Shown one piece after another: positions 51,557 to 61,200 of a stretch of 64,000 nt of DNA. The DNA lies in contig CP017039.1 in the NCBI GenBank assembly GCA_001717545.1, forward strand, positions 1,984,001 through 2,048,000, read 5' to 3'. This DNA comes from Anaerolineaceae bacterium oral taxon 439 (GTDB lineage: Bacteria; Chloroflexota; Anaerolineae; Anaerolineales; Anaerolineaceae). The notes under the pieces were generated by a model. That model worked only from the letters and a program-made list of their open reading frames with translations. It made no database searches and was not told the DNA's origin. The position numbers were made by a program, and so were the translations under genes. Position 1 is the stretch's first letter, and each line of letters begins with the position of its first letter.

Positions 51557-52804
51557 ATGGATAAAGACGAACCCGCCTTAAAAAAAGTTCCCTTGAATTT
51601 TCCGATTCGCAGCAAGATCCCCGTCCGTGCGCCGGCGGCGATGACGTCGTTCATCTGCGCGGCGGAGCGCTGCGAATGGACGTGCTGCCATGGGTGGCGG
51701 ATTCCTGTCGATCCGGCCCATGCGACGATCTATACATCCTGGACAGAGACAGACGGGACCCAGCCATTCGCCGGATTCCTTCGCTGCGTCCGTGTCAGAC
51801 GCGCCGGAAAGCTGACGACCGAATCATTCCTGGACCTGCCGGCGGAGCCTGGCGGGCGCTGTCGTTTCCTGTCCGCAGCGCGCCGTTGCCGGCTGCAGGA
51901 ACGATTCGGCGAAGACGCCCTGTGCGATAGCTGCGCCCTGTTCCCGCGGAGATTGATTCAATTCGACAAACAGACCTGGATGACCGTGTCGTTAGCCTGT
52001 CCGGAGACGATCCGCGAGCTGATCCTGACGGAAAAGCCTTTGACGCTGACGACGGTCGAATCGTCCGTTGACCTGAACGCGGATTGGCTGGATACGGATC
52101 AGGTTACCGATAAATCGCTACGCGAAGTTTTATCGAGCCGTGAGGAATTTCTCACGGCATGCTTCAGGGTCATCTACGACCCAGGCGCGCCGTTCCATGA
52201 AAAGCTCAGCCGGCTCTGTTCCCGGATTGCCGCGCTGAACGGCGCCTCTCCGCCCGCGATCAACCCACGACCGACAGAGGCGGACCTTGGCGCCGCGGTT
52301 TTATCGCTCGAAAAGAGCTTCAATCCGCCGCCGGACGGATTCGCGTTCTCTGTATCGGACGCGGTCGGCGGGCTTCTCGGATCAGCGTCCGACCGCCAGA
52401 TCAGGCTGGGCGCGGCGTTCTCCCGAGCGGATCGCTCGTATCTCTCGCCTTTCTTTGAATCGCGCCCACGCTGGTTCGAGAACTATCTCGCCGCCATGCT
52501 GTACGCCGACGCGCTGACCGAAATCAACGCGTTCGTCCGCCCTGATTTTACGCTGGCCGACGCGGTCCAAACAACGCTGGCGCGGCTCGTCCTGAGCGTA
52601 AACCTGCTGACGCTTCGGCTCGCCGCTTCCGCCCGCGCGAAAGACAGGATATCGAAGGAAATATTCATGCGGTCGATTTACGAAAACGATCGAAACTTTT
52701 TCCAATCACCCACCATCGTCGAAAACGTACTGAACCGCTATGCGGCGCAAATCGGAACTGGCCCGATTGTTTTCTCAGGCGATTTCCTGAATCAGTCGGA
52801 TTGA
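51557..52804 (+). CDS. FliB-like lysine-N-methylase family protein
   Basis: 415 residues from the ATG at 51557. The cysteine-rich core AAERCEWTCCHGWRIPVD (about 34-51) and the second cluster CRFLSAARRCRLQERFGEDALCDSCALFPR (cited by its cysteines, about 102-131) define the FliB family, named for flagellin lysine-N-methylase of Salmonella and resembling YkgJ-type cysteine clusters that bind a metal or Fe-S centre. No flagellar gene appears in the window. The target protein here may be another surface protein. It is a single gene. Confidence 0.75.
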   Translation: MDKDEPALKKVPLNFPIRSKIPVRAPAAMTSFICAAERCEWTCCHGWRIPVDPAHATIYTSWTETDGTQPFAGFLRCVRVRRAGKLTTESFLDLPAEPGGRCRFLSAARRCRLQERFGEDALCDSCALFPRRLIQFDKQTWMTVSLACPETIRELILTEKPLTLTTVESSVDLNADWLDTDQVTDKSLREVLSSREEFLTACFRVIYDPGAPFHEKLSRLCSRIAALNGASPPAINPRPTEADLGAAVLSLEKSFNPPPDGFAFSVSDAVGGLLGSASDRQIRLGAAFSRADRSYLSPFFESRPRWFENYLAAMLYADALTEINAFVRPDFTLADAVQTTLARLVLSVNLLTLRLAASARAKDRISKEIFMRSIYENDRNFFQSPTIVENVLNRYAAQIGTGPIVFSGDFLNQSD

Positions 52805-52855
52805 ATTTTCAAGTCCTGTTATCCCGCTAAAGAATACCTATACGAATCCCCCTGC

Positions 52856-54127
52856 TTACACCGCGTAAAACAGATCGAGCGCATCGTTGACCGAAGCGAC
52901 CGCGATCGCCCCCGCCCGGTCCAAAAGCGCGTTTTTCGCCGCCGTCGTTCGAACGCCGTACGGATAGAACGCAGCCGGAATTCCAACGCCGCGCAGCAGC
53001 TCAAACGCGGATTTAACCGCATTAATCCCGCTGGCGGAGTCTTCAATAACCGCGATCTGAAGCGGCCGTTCGTCGGAAAGAAGCGCCCGGGCTGACGCTT
53101 TCCCGCGCTGCGCGGCGAAGCGAACCGCCGCATCCAACGCATGAAACGCGTTCCCGCCGATCGCCAGACCTATCGCCGCTAACGCGTGAATCGGGCTGGG
53201 CTTCAGGTACGAATCCAGCGCCGCCCCGATCGAAGCTTCGAACGCGTTCAACGACCCAACGCCGATCAGCCGAACCGCTTCGCCGCCCCAGCCCAACGTT
53301 TCGAAAGCGCACTGCGCTTCGGGGATCGCGGAAAAAGGGCGTGGAAGGCCGTTCGGGAAACTGTCGTCCGGCAAGTCCGGACGCGCGGTCATTCCAGCCG
53401 CGAAGATCGCCGTCCCGTTTTCCGCTTTAATCCGGCGCTGATATTCCGCGCTGAGAAGCGGGACGTCCAACGTCCGCAGGTTCGACGCGATTCCTTCCGG
53501 ACAATCAAGCCCGAACGTCGCCCGGAACAGCTCGCTTCCCAAAAGATACGTTTCAAGACGCCGAAGCGTCGGCGACGCCGACAGGTTCAGCGAATCGCCG
53601 AGCAGTTCCGCAAAGAGCCGCATCCTGCGCAGCCGCGGGAAAAGCCCAGCCGGAGCGTCCCCGCGCAAAACGGATAAATAGATTGCCTTCGCCGGGGACT
53701 GCGCGCCAGAAAACCCTTCGCCGATCAGCGCCAGCGAACGATCAAAATAAGCGTCAAAATCCACTGCCGTCAGGTTTTCCGGCGCGTCGATTCGCCGGAT
53801 CTTCGAAAGCTTCGACGGCAGCGCGAACGCGGGATCGATCGACAGCAGGTAATCGAAAACCATCGCCAGCGTCAACGGAACCATATCCCATTCCGCCGGG
53901 ATCTCGCAGGCTTCGAACCGCTCGGCAAAACGATCGTCGCGCAGCTCGAACCGTTCAAGGCCAAGCTCGCGCAAAAACGAATTGACCGTGTCGCGGTAGG
54001 AGCGCCGATAGCCGCCGGGCCGAACCAGAACGCCATCGATATCGAGGAGTAAAACTTTTCGCGCCGGCCGCGTCATTTGCCAGCGCCATTTTCGGCTCTC
54101 GCCCGTCCGATCGCCGCCGCGGCTCAT
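52856..54127 (-). CDS. HAD-superfamily phosphatase-like protein
   Basis: 423 residues, nearly twice the usual HAD length. Motif I is VLLLDIDGVLVRPGG (nucleophile Asp near 29), and the last motif is VIEDSASGINAVKSA near 363. Between them is a large helical insert with many leucines and arginines that could be a cap domain. The ATG shares one base with the stop of the prenyl synthase gene (TGATG), so it is coupled; an alternative start at 54076 gives MTRPARKVLLL. It may remove phosphate from a prenyl or sugar phosphate. Substrate unknown. Confidence 0.7.
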   Translation of the reverse strand: MSRGGDRTGESRKWRWQMTRPARKVLLLDIDGVLVRPGGYRRSYRDTVNSFLRELGLERFELRDDRFAERFEACEIPAEWDMVPLTLAMVFDYLLSIDPAFALPSKLSKIRRIDAPENLTAVDFDAYFDRSLALIGEGFSGAQSPAKAIYLSVLRGDAPAGLFPRLRRMRLFAELLGDSLNLSASPTLRRLETYLLGSELFRATFGLDCPEGIASNLRTLDVPLLSAEYQRRIKAENGTAIFAAGMTARPDLPDDSFPNGLPRPFSAIPEAQCAFETLGWGGEAVRLIGVGSLNAFEASIGAALDSYLKPSPIHALAAIGLAIGGNAFHALDAAVRFAAQRGKASARALLSDERPLQIAVIEDSASGINAVKSAFELLRGVGIPAAFYPYGVRTTAAKNALLDRAGAIAVASVNDALDLFYAV

Positions 54128-55140
54128 CAGCGGACCCGCGTAATCAGCCGCTCAGCCAGCGAAAACAGCTCGCTGCGATCCGCCGCCGCAGGCGCGCCGT
54201 CCGGAACCGAAGCGAGCGCATCCCGTAAAACCGCCAGCGCCGTCTCCGACTCCTCGCGGACGAACTTCGCCGTCGCCTCGCGCGCCCCCGCCTCTGCCAG
54301 CCGGTCGACAATCTCGGCGACACGCCCCGCCGATCCGTCATAGGCGTTCCAAAGGTCGGCGAACCCCGGATCGGCTTCGATTCCGTATAAAACCGGATAA
54401 GTCATCTTCTTCGTCATAATATCGGACGTGACCGGCTTGCCGAGCTGATCCGCCGCGCCCCAGATGCCCAGATAATCGTCCTGAAGCTGGAAAGCGATCC
54501 CGATTTTCTTTCCCGCTTCGCGAACGCGCCGCATCGTCCGCTCGTCGCAGTCCGCGGCCGCCGCGCCGGATTGCATCGCCCCGCGCAGCAGCGCCACCGT
54601 TTTCCCGCTGATCATCCCCAGATATTCTTCGGTCGTCGTCTGCGTCCTGCCTTCGAACGAAATATCGAGATGCTGCCCGAAGATAACCTTCTTAATCATC
54701 TCGTCAAATAAATCGACATAAATCGGGAGCTGCGTCGTCCGTGCCGCCGAATGCACCGCGCGATAGCACAGGGAAATCATGTAATCACCCGCGTTCAGCG
54801 CCAGCGCCGGGCCATATTTTTTCCAAAGCGCCGGTCGGCCATGCCGGAGATCGGACTGATCCTCGATATCGTCATGAACCAGCGTAAAGTTATGCAGAAT
54901 TTCCAGCGCAGCGGCAGCCGGTAAGACACGGTCGACGTTCCCGCCCAACGCGCCGCAGCTCAAACAGGCCAGCAGCGGACGGATCCGTTTTCCGCCGCGC
55001 GGAATCGGCGCCCCGTCGGCGTCCAGCCCCATCGCGCTGAAAACCATCTCGCCCAACTTCTCGTCGGCGCGCAGCCCCCAATCCGCGTTCAACACGGAGA
55101 AAATCGCCTCGTTAATCCTCGAAATATACGCCTCGTTCAT
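54127..55140 (-). CDS. Polyprenyl (farnesyl/geranylgeranyl) diphosphate synthase
   Basis: 337 residues. GGKRIRP (49-55) and the first Asp-rich motif HDDIEDQSD (about 89-97) bind the allylic diphosphate and Mg2+; the second motif is FQLQDDYLG (about 216-224), and KKMTYPVLYG follows. The small residues before the first motif and overall length fit a short-chain (C15-C20) synthase. It condenses IPP with allylic diphosphates for membrane lipid or quinone precursors. The start overlaps the end of the upstream isomerase gene by 29 bp, so the two are one operon and act in sequence. Confidence 0.9.
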   Translation of the reverse strand: MNEAYISRINEAIFSVLNADWGLRADEKLGEMVFSAMGLDADGAPIPRGGKRIRPLLACLSCGALGGNVDRVLPAAAALEILHNFTLVHDDIEDQSDLRHGRPALWKKYGPALALNAGDYMISLCYRAVHSAARTTQLPIYVDLFDEMIKKVIFGQHLDISFEGRTQTTTEEYLGMISGKTVALLRGAMQSGAAAADCDERTMRRVREAGKKIGIAFQLQDDYLGIWGAADQLGKPVTSDIMTKKMTYPVLYGIEADPGFADLWNAYDGSAGRVAEIVDRLAEAGAREATAKFVREESETALAVLRDALASVPDGAPAAADRSELFSLAERLITRVR

Positions 55141-56176
55141 GGTCCGCTCTCCCTTCGTTCGAATCGCCGGCCGGCTCGATCCCGGAGGATACGAACCGCG
55201 CCGTCTTATACTGCGTCACCAACCGTTCGACCAGCCGGCAGACCGCCTCCGGCCCTTCCAACGCCGGCCGCAGGAACGGCATCGCAACCCCAAACATGCG
55301 CGCGCCCAACAGTTCGGCCTTGCGCATGTCAACGCCCGTGCGGATTCCACCCGAAGCGATCAGCGGCATATTCGGGAACGCCGCATGGATCCGGCGGACC
55401 GCCTCCGCGGTCGGGAGCCCAAAATCCCGGAACGGCGCGTAAACGCTGTCGTCGAGACGTTCGCCCCGGGCCGCGATTTCAACTTTCGCCCATGACGTTC
55501 CACCGGCCCCGGCGACGTCAATCCAATCGAACCCCGCGTCAATCAGCCGCCCCGCAGTCCTGACGTCGAAGCCAAACCCGACCTCTTTCGCGATCAGCGG
55601 GATCGCGATTTCTTTTCGCAGCTCGGCAATCTTCGCCATCAGTCCGGAAAAATTCGTATCGCCTCCCAGCTGGATCAACTCCTGAAGCGGATTAAAATGC
55701 AAAATCAATCCGTCCGCACGAATCAACTCGACCGCCTCGCGGATCGCGCCGACCGTCATTCCATAATTCAACTGAACCGCGCCGAAATTCGCTAAAACCG
55801 GGGCCGTCGGCGCGCTCAGCCGAATATCGGCTAACCCGCGCCAGTCGTTCGTCTCGGTATACACGCGCAGCGACCCCAACGCCAGCGGGATCCGCATCCA
55901 CTCCGCGGCAAGGCATAGGTTCCGATTGATCTCCGCGCCACGCTCCGTTCCGCCCGTCATCGACGAAATCAACAGCGGCGCCGCGATCGCTTTTCCGAGA
56001 AACCCGGTCCGCAGCGAAAACGTCAGATAGTCCGCCTCCCGCGCCGCCGCAGGAATCAGGCGGTACCGCTCGAATCCGGTCGTCGTTTCAGAACGGACGT
56101 CCTCTTCAAGGCAGATCCGCAAATGTTCATCTTTTCGCGTCTGAATCTTCGTTTCCGGCTGCTTCTTCTCGGTCAT
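55112..56176 (-). CDS. fni: Type 2 isopentenyl-diphosphate isomerase (FMN-dependent)
   Basis: 354 residues. RKDEHLRIC at 14-22 (diphosphate binding), SSMTGGTERGAEINRNL near 70-85 (FMN phosphate region), LHFNPLQELIQLGGDTNFSG (active-site Gln/Asp region) and the glycine-rich ASGGIRTGVDMRKAELLGA near 270 mark the IDI-2 TIM barrel. It interconverts IPP and DMAPP with reduced FMN. It starts a three-gene isoprenoid operon (isomerase, prenyl synthase, HAD). TAAAAT lies 9 nt upstream of the ATG, so the mRNA may be leaderless. Confidence 0.92.
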   Translation of the reverse strand: MTEKKQPETKIQTRKDEHLRICLEEDVRSETTTGFERYRLIPAAAREADYLTFSLRTGFLGKAIAAPLLISSMTGGTERGAEINRNLCLAAEWMRIPLALGSLRVYTETNDWRGLADIRLSAPTAPVLANFGAVQLNYGMTVGAIREAVELIRADGLILHFNPLQELIQLGGDTNFSGLMAKIAELRKEIAIPLIAKEVGFGFDVRTAGRLIDAGFDWIDVAGAGGTSWAKVEIAARGERLDDSVYAPFRDFGLPTAEAVRRIHAAFPNMPLIASGGIRTGVDMRKAELLGARMFGVAMPFLRPALEGPEAVCRLVERLVTQYKTARFVSSGIEPAGDSNEGRADHERGVYFED

Positions 56177-56185
56177 ACAGGAGAA

Positions 56186-56196
56186 ATTTTACTATA
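56186..56196 (-). promoter_or_regulatory. -10 region of a probably leaderless transcript (fni operon)
   Basis: Minus-strand TATAGTAAAAT; TAAAAT ends 9 nt and TATAGT 14 nt before the ATG at 56176. Confidence 0.45.
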
Positions 56197-56239
56197 CTTT
56201 CCATGCGCCGCATTCGTCATTTTTTCCGTCGACTAATGA

Positions 56240-56245
56240 TAAAAT
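56240..56245 (+). promoter_or_regulatory. -10 box of a probably leaderless transcript (VTT gene)
   Basis: TAAAAT ends 7 nt before the ATG at 56253. The 76-bp gap thus holds two divergent leaderless-type promoters. Confidence 0.45.
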
Positions 56246-56252
56246 AAGTCAG

Positions 56253-56921
56253 ATGGAAAATTCGCGCCTGATCGACCGATTTCGAACCACGCTGCATAAC
56301 CTCGCCAACAGTAACTATTTTCGCATCACGTTAACGGTCGTCATGGCGATTCTCCTGATGCTCCCGTTTCTGGTCTATGACTACGATACGATTCGCTCAT
56401 TCATCGCGCAGAACCGCGTCTCCGGCGTTTTCGTCGCCATGTTCCTCTACGTTGTCATCGGGCTGTTCCTGATCCCGACTGACGGACTGACGGTCTTCAT
56501 TCTGGCGACAATGGGCGTCATTCCAGCGTTCATCCTCGACGTACTCGGAAATTCTGCCGTCTCGTATATCGAGTATTTTATCGGGACCGGGCTTCAGGAT
56601 ATTACCCAGTTTGAAAAGAAGAATAAAAAGCTTCCCGGATTCCTTGAAAATTACCCGATCGCGCGGCCCCGCTACCAGATTCTCGGCCGAATGCTTCCCG
56701 CGGTTGGATCGAAAGCGATTAATATCCTCTGCGGCTTCCGCAGGACTTCGCTCCGCGTTTTTACCTGGACGACGTTATTTTCGACCTCCTGGGGCGCGTT
56801 CCTCGTAACGGTCGGCTATTTCTGGGCGGCCAAACTGATCATCTATCTCAATCCGTTCGGAATCGCGACCCATTACACCTTTTTACAGACCTTCGTTGCC
56901 CAGTACCATTACGCCCGATAA
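56253..56921 (+). CDS. VTT/DedA-type (TVP38-like) membrane protein
   Basis: 222 residues with about five hydrophobic helices (first at 25-43, LTVVMAILLMLPFLVYD). The FLIPTDGLTVFILATMGVIPA stretch resembles the conserved re-entrant loop of VTT-domain proteins, and GRMLPAVGSKAINILCGF the second one. VTT/DedA proteins are lipid scramblases or transporters of the cytoplasmic membrane. The key G-x-x-x-G spacing is only partly kept, so it is a divergent member. Monocistronic. Confidence 0.65.
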   Translation: MENSRLIDRFRTTLHNLANSNYFRITLTVVMAILLMLPFLVYDYDTIRSFIAQNRVSGVFVAMFLYVVIGLFLIPTDGLTVFILATMGVIPAFILDVLGNSAVSYIEYFIGTGLQDITQFEKKNKKLPGFLENYPIARPRYQILGRMLPAVGSKAINILCGFRRTSLRVFTWTTLFSTSWGAFLVTVGYFWAAKLIIYLNPFGIATHYTFLQTFVAQYHYAR

Positions 56922-56968
56922 CCCCCGGTTCCCGCCCGGAGCCCGATCGTTCAAGGGCTCGTCTCTGG

Positions 56969-56974
56969 TATAAT
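56969..56974 (+). promoter_or_regulatory. -10 box upstream of the LOR/SDH protein gene
   Basis: TATAAT, 49 bp before the ATG at 57024; AAAGGAG (57008-57014) serves that start. Confidence 0.45.
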
Positions 56975-57023
56975 CTATTCAATACAAATCGATAACAGAA
57001 TGGAAATAAAGGAGTATCCCAAA

Positions 57024-58133
57024 ATGATCTTCACGCTCCCCGAATATCGGGCACCGGATTTTTCAGCCAGGAAATTCGTCGAAGCCCCCGACGTCAAAAG
57101 CCAGCCTGTCATCGCCGACGGCGTCGCCCCCGATCTTTATCACGCGACGTCGATTTTCCCCGAATACTATAAAATCAACGGCGTCTGGGTCCTCGCCGAA
57201 GAATCGCGGATGGACTGCGTCGTCGTGATCCGTCCGGACGGGACGCTCGACGTCGTCGAATTCCGGAACCTGAAACGCGGCGATGAGGTCATTCTCGGCC
57301 GGACGGAGAACTGCGAAGAGGGGATTTTCCTCCACGCGACCGGTTTCGACGAAAGCGGTCCCGACGCGAAAGACGTTTTCGCTTTTCGAAGCGGCCGTTC
57401 GCGCGAAACCGCCTTTTCGAAGGATTATGATTCACTGTACCGAATGCTGCTGCATGAACGCGATCACGGGAATATCCTGTGGGTCATGGGGCCGGCCTGC
57501 GCTTTCGACGCCGACTCACGACAGGCGATGATGGACCTGATCCGCGCCGGCTTCGTCGACGGACTACTCGCCGGTAACGCCCTCGCGACTCATGATCTTG
57601 AAGCGGCGTATAAAGGCACGGCCCTGGGGCAGGATATTTATACGCAAATTTCTCAGCCAAACGGCCATTATCATCACCTTGACACGCTGAACGCTGTCCG
57701 GCGCTCCGGCTCAATCCCGTCGTTCATCCGCGAGCATAGGATTAACAACGGCATCATTTACACGCTGCTCGAAAACAGGATCCCGTTCGTCCTGACCGGA
57801 TCGATCCGCGACGACGGCCCGCTCCCGGAAGTCTACCGCGACAACTACGACGGGCAAAACGCCATGCGGACGCTGGTCCGAAAGGCGACGACGGTAATCT
57901 GCCTCGCGACGCAGCTTCACACCATCGCGACCGGCAATATGACGCCCTGTTTCCGGAAGGTCGACGGAAAGATTCGCCCGCTCTTTATCTATTCGGTCGA
58001 CATCTCCGAATTCGCGCTGAATAAGCTGTCGGACCGCGGTACGCTGACCGTGACCTCGATTATCACCAACGTTCAGGATTTCGTCGTCATGGTCCGCAAT
58101 GGAGTCAGCCGTATCGAAGCGGAAAAGAAATAA
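57024..58133 (+). CDS. LOR/SDH-domain protein, possible ornithine cyclodeaminase (archaeal-type)
   Basis: 369 residues from MIFTLPEYRAPDFSARKF, chosen because of GGAG (57011-57014) at good spacing; an ATG 24 bp earlier lacks a ribosome site. The first ~100 residues resemble the LOR/SDH N-terminal region. A central Rossmann part (WVMGPACAFDADSRQAM, GLLAGNALATHDLEAA) binds NAD. The GHYHHLDTLNAVRRSG and LTGSIRDDGPLPEVYRD segments match the TIGR00300-type family. Members in archaea and the C-terminal part of cyanobacterial AgrE/ArgZ deaminate ornithine to proline. That function fits a proline route here but is not proven by the sequence. Confidence 0.7.
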   Translation: MIFTLPEYRAPDFSARKFVEAPDVKSQPVIADGVAPDLYHATSIFPEYYKINGVWVLAEESRMDCVVVIRPDGTLDVVEFRNLKRGDEVILGRTENCEEGIFLHATGFDESGPDAKDVFAFRSGRSRETAFSKDYDSLYRMLLHERDHGNILWVMGPACAFDADSRQAMMDLIRAGFVDGLLAGNALATHDLEAAYKGTALGQDIYTQISQPNGHYHHLDTLNAVRRSGSIPSFIREHRINNGIIYTLLENRIPFVLTGSIRDDGPLPEVYRDNYDGQNAMRTLVRKATTVICLATQLHTIATGNMTPCFRKVDGKIRPLFIYSVDISEFALNKLSDRGTLTVTSIITNVQDFVVMVRNGVSRIEAEKK

Positions 58134-58142
58134 AGCTCAGGT

Positions 58143-58194
58143 AAAAAAAGCAGGAAAACAGAAGCAACTGTGAACAATCGCTTCTGTTTTCCTG
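58143..58194 (-). terminator. Strong terminator between convergent genes
   Basis: CAGGAAAACAGAAGC (58151-58165) pairs perfectly over 15 bp with GCTTCTGTTTTCCTG (58180-58194). On the minus strand a TTTTTTT run follows, ending the SHMT-GcvT gene. Confidence 0.75.
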
Positions 58195-58233
58195 AAAAGT
58201 CCTCAAACGGACGGCAAGAACGGACAGTCCGCG

Positions 58234-61200
58234 CTACGCCAGCTTCGGATAGCGCCGAAGAACGACCGCCGTCGAAGGCATCGGAAGCTTATCGCCTAAT
58301 TTCAGCTCGTCCAGCTTTTTCATCGTTGTCCGCGCCGCGTTCTGATAAATAACGAATTCGGTTCCCTCAACCGCGAACGCAATATCGACCATCGCCAGGC
58401 CAACGACGCCGCCCTCCGAATCGATCGAGCAGCTGGTCACGACGCCGACGACCTTCCCTTTTTCGTCGAAGAGCGGATCGCCCGGCTGCGCAAGCCGCTG
58501 CGATTTACCTTTGATCGTGAAACGGACGAGCCGCCGTTTCTTTTCTTCAACCTCGGATAAGAATGCGCTGCGCCCGATGAACCACGGTTTATAGATCTTA
58601 ACGAAATGGCTGAACCCGACCTCCGAGAGCCTGTAATTATACGGTCCGGCGAGCTCATGCCCATACAGCGGCAGTCCCGACTCAATTCGCAGCGAATCGC
58701 GCGCGGCCAGCCCGCAGGGCAGGATTCCGAACGCGGAACCGATATTGAGCAGGTCGGTCCAAAGCGCGGGGGCTTTATCCGGATGGACAAAGATTTCATA
58801 CGAAAATTTTTCGCCCGTGTAGCCGGTTCGGGAAATAATAACGTCGTATCCGCCGAGATTAACCCGGATCACTTTCCCCTTCGCAAGCCGCTGAAGCCTG
58901 GCCCGATCCGACGCCTCCATATCATACTGTTCAAGGATCTGGATCGAAGCGCGGCCCTGGAGCGCGATATCCACGCGCATGCGCTCGCCGGCCTCCGGAT
59001 CGCGCAAATCCTCCAGGACGACGCCGCGCCCGAACGCACGCGCGCCCGGCGCGTCCCGGTCGACCAGGACTGTCCCGTCCTTAACCGCGTTCAGCCACGC
59101 CCAGTCCTTTTCGTCGTTCGCGGCGTTTACGACGATCATGTATTCTTCGAGGGAGACATGATAAATGATCAGGTCGTCGATCACGTTCCCATCCGGCGTC
59201 AGCAGGTGCGTATATACCGTATCGCCAACCGCCAGCGCCGCGATATCGTTCGGAACGACGCAGTTCAGGAAAGACAACGCAGACGGCCCGGACGCCATAT
59301 ACACGCCCATATGCGTGACGTCAAAGAGACCGACCGCCGTACGGACGGCGTGATGTTCCTCCTTGACCGAACTATACCAAAGCGGCATTTCATACCCTGC
59401 GAACGGCGCCATCTTCGCCTTCGCCGCCACGTGCAGCTCATGCAAGGCAGTGAATTTAATCGGCGCGGCGGTCCGCTCGTACCGGGCGAAATCGAACTCA
59501 GGGAGCGGATCTCCGCCCGCGGGCTTCAACCCGATCGCGAACGGTTTCGCGAACTCATCCGGCTTAACCTTCCGGAACGCGCCGGGCTCGGCTTCGGTAA
59601 TAATCGTGCGCTCCGGAAGCCGCGTCCGCGGATCGGCGTCAAACGATACGAAACCGTCCGACAGATCGCGGAGCCAGGCGGCGGCAAGGCCAGCTTTTTC
59701 GGCCGGGACCGCGAGAAGATAACCGTCCTCCGCCAGTCCCAATTCGCCGCTGAGCGATTCGCCGTCGACAACAAAACTGACATCGGCCGATTCTCCCGTT
59801 TCCAGCGCAGCGATATCGGTCAGGAACGCAAAATCGACGAATTGCCGATAGAATGGGCCGCTGATTTTCAGGTACGCTTTCCCGTCGATCGCCCGGAAAC
59901 GGTCGTCAAGATAAAAGAAATGCGGATATCCGAAATCGGCGCGATCGCTGAACGTCTGGCGCTTCTCCGCCAGCGTGCGGATACGCAGCTTGCAGTCCTG
60001 GAACGCTTTGAAATCGACCTTCGCGCGCAGCAGCATGCCTTTCGCGCCATACGTCGAATATGGCTGGGTCGCGTACATCAGGTCGGCGATGATATTCCCC
60101 AGCTCGACCATATCGGCTTCCTTCAGCCCGATCTGCGTCACACAGGGAAGCCCGATCCGCAGCCCGCTGGCACGCAGCGCAGATTTATCGCCGGGGATCG
60201 TATTGCGGTTGACGACGATGCCGGCGTTGTCGAAGATACGAGCCGCCATGTCGCCGGTCAGCGTCGAACCGTCCGCGCCCTTAATCTGCTTGCAGTCGAT
60301 CAGGAACATATGCGAATCGGACCCGCCGTAGCAGACATGAATCCCGCGCTCGCGGACCTGCGCGATGAGCGCCTGACAATTGGCGAGAATCTGTTTCTGG
60401 TATTCCCGATATTCCGGCGTCGAGGCGATTTTAAAGGTCGTCGCCAGCGCGGCGATCGCGTGCATATGCGGTCCGCCCTGCTCGCCCGGGAAAACGGCCT
60501 TATCGATCGCTTTCGCGTACGCCGGATTCGTCGTCAGAACGACCGCCGCCCGCGGACCGGTCAGCGTCTTATGCGTCGTGAACGTGATAACGTCGGCGAT
60601 CCCGACCGGCGAAGGGACGACCCCGGCCGCGATCAGCCCGGCGATATGCGCGACGTCGGCGAGCAGGATCGCGCCGACCGAATCGGCTATTTTCCGGTAC
60701 GCTTTCCAGTCCGGAATATACGGGAACGAAGTATAACCCGCGATGATCAGCTTAGGCTGGTGCTCAATCGCCAGCCGCCTGACTTCTTCATAGTCGATTT
60801 TTTCCGTTTCCGGATCGACGGTATACTGGATAATGTTATACAGCTGGCCGGTTCGGTTGACCGGGGAACCATGCGTCAGGTGCCCACCATGAAGCAGGTC
60901 CATCGCCAGAACCGTGTCACCGGGCTGGATCAGGTGGTACGCTGCGTTATTCGCGGGAGCGCCGGAGAGCGGCTGAACGTTGACCTGAATCTGGTCCGCA
61001 GAGACGCGCGAATTCGAGAAGAGCGCCGCGCAGCGGCGCCGCGCCAATTCTTCGATCGTATCGGCGTATTCGACGCCCTTATAATAACGCGGGTCCGAAT
61101 TCCGCCGGTATTCGGTAAGACGTTCCGGGTAATTTAAAATCTGATCGCAGCGCATCGTCCGCGTTTCTTCCGGCGGATAACCTTCCGCGTAAATATTTTG

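Noticed and set aside
58151-58194. Perfect 15-bp inverted repeat as an insertion sequence end
   Set aside because: It has a T-run on the minus strand and sits between convergent genes, so a terminator explains it fully.
58606-61137. Very long plus-strand open frame (over 800 codons) opposite the SHMT-GcvT gene
   Set aside because: Its translation is Arg/Asp-rich with no motifs and mirrors the codon pattern of the real gene on the other strand; a GC-rich antisense shadow.
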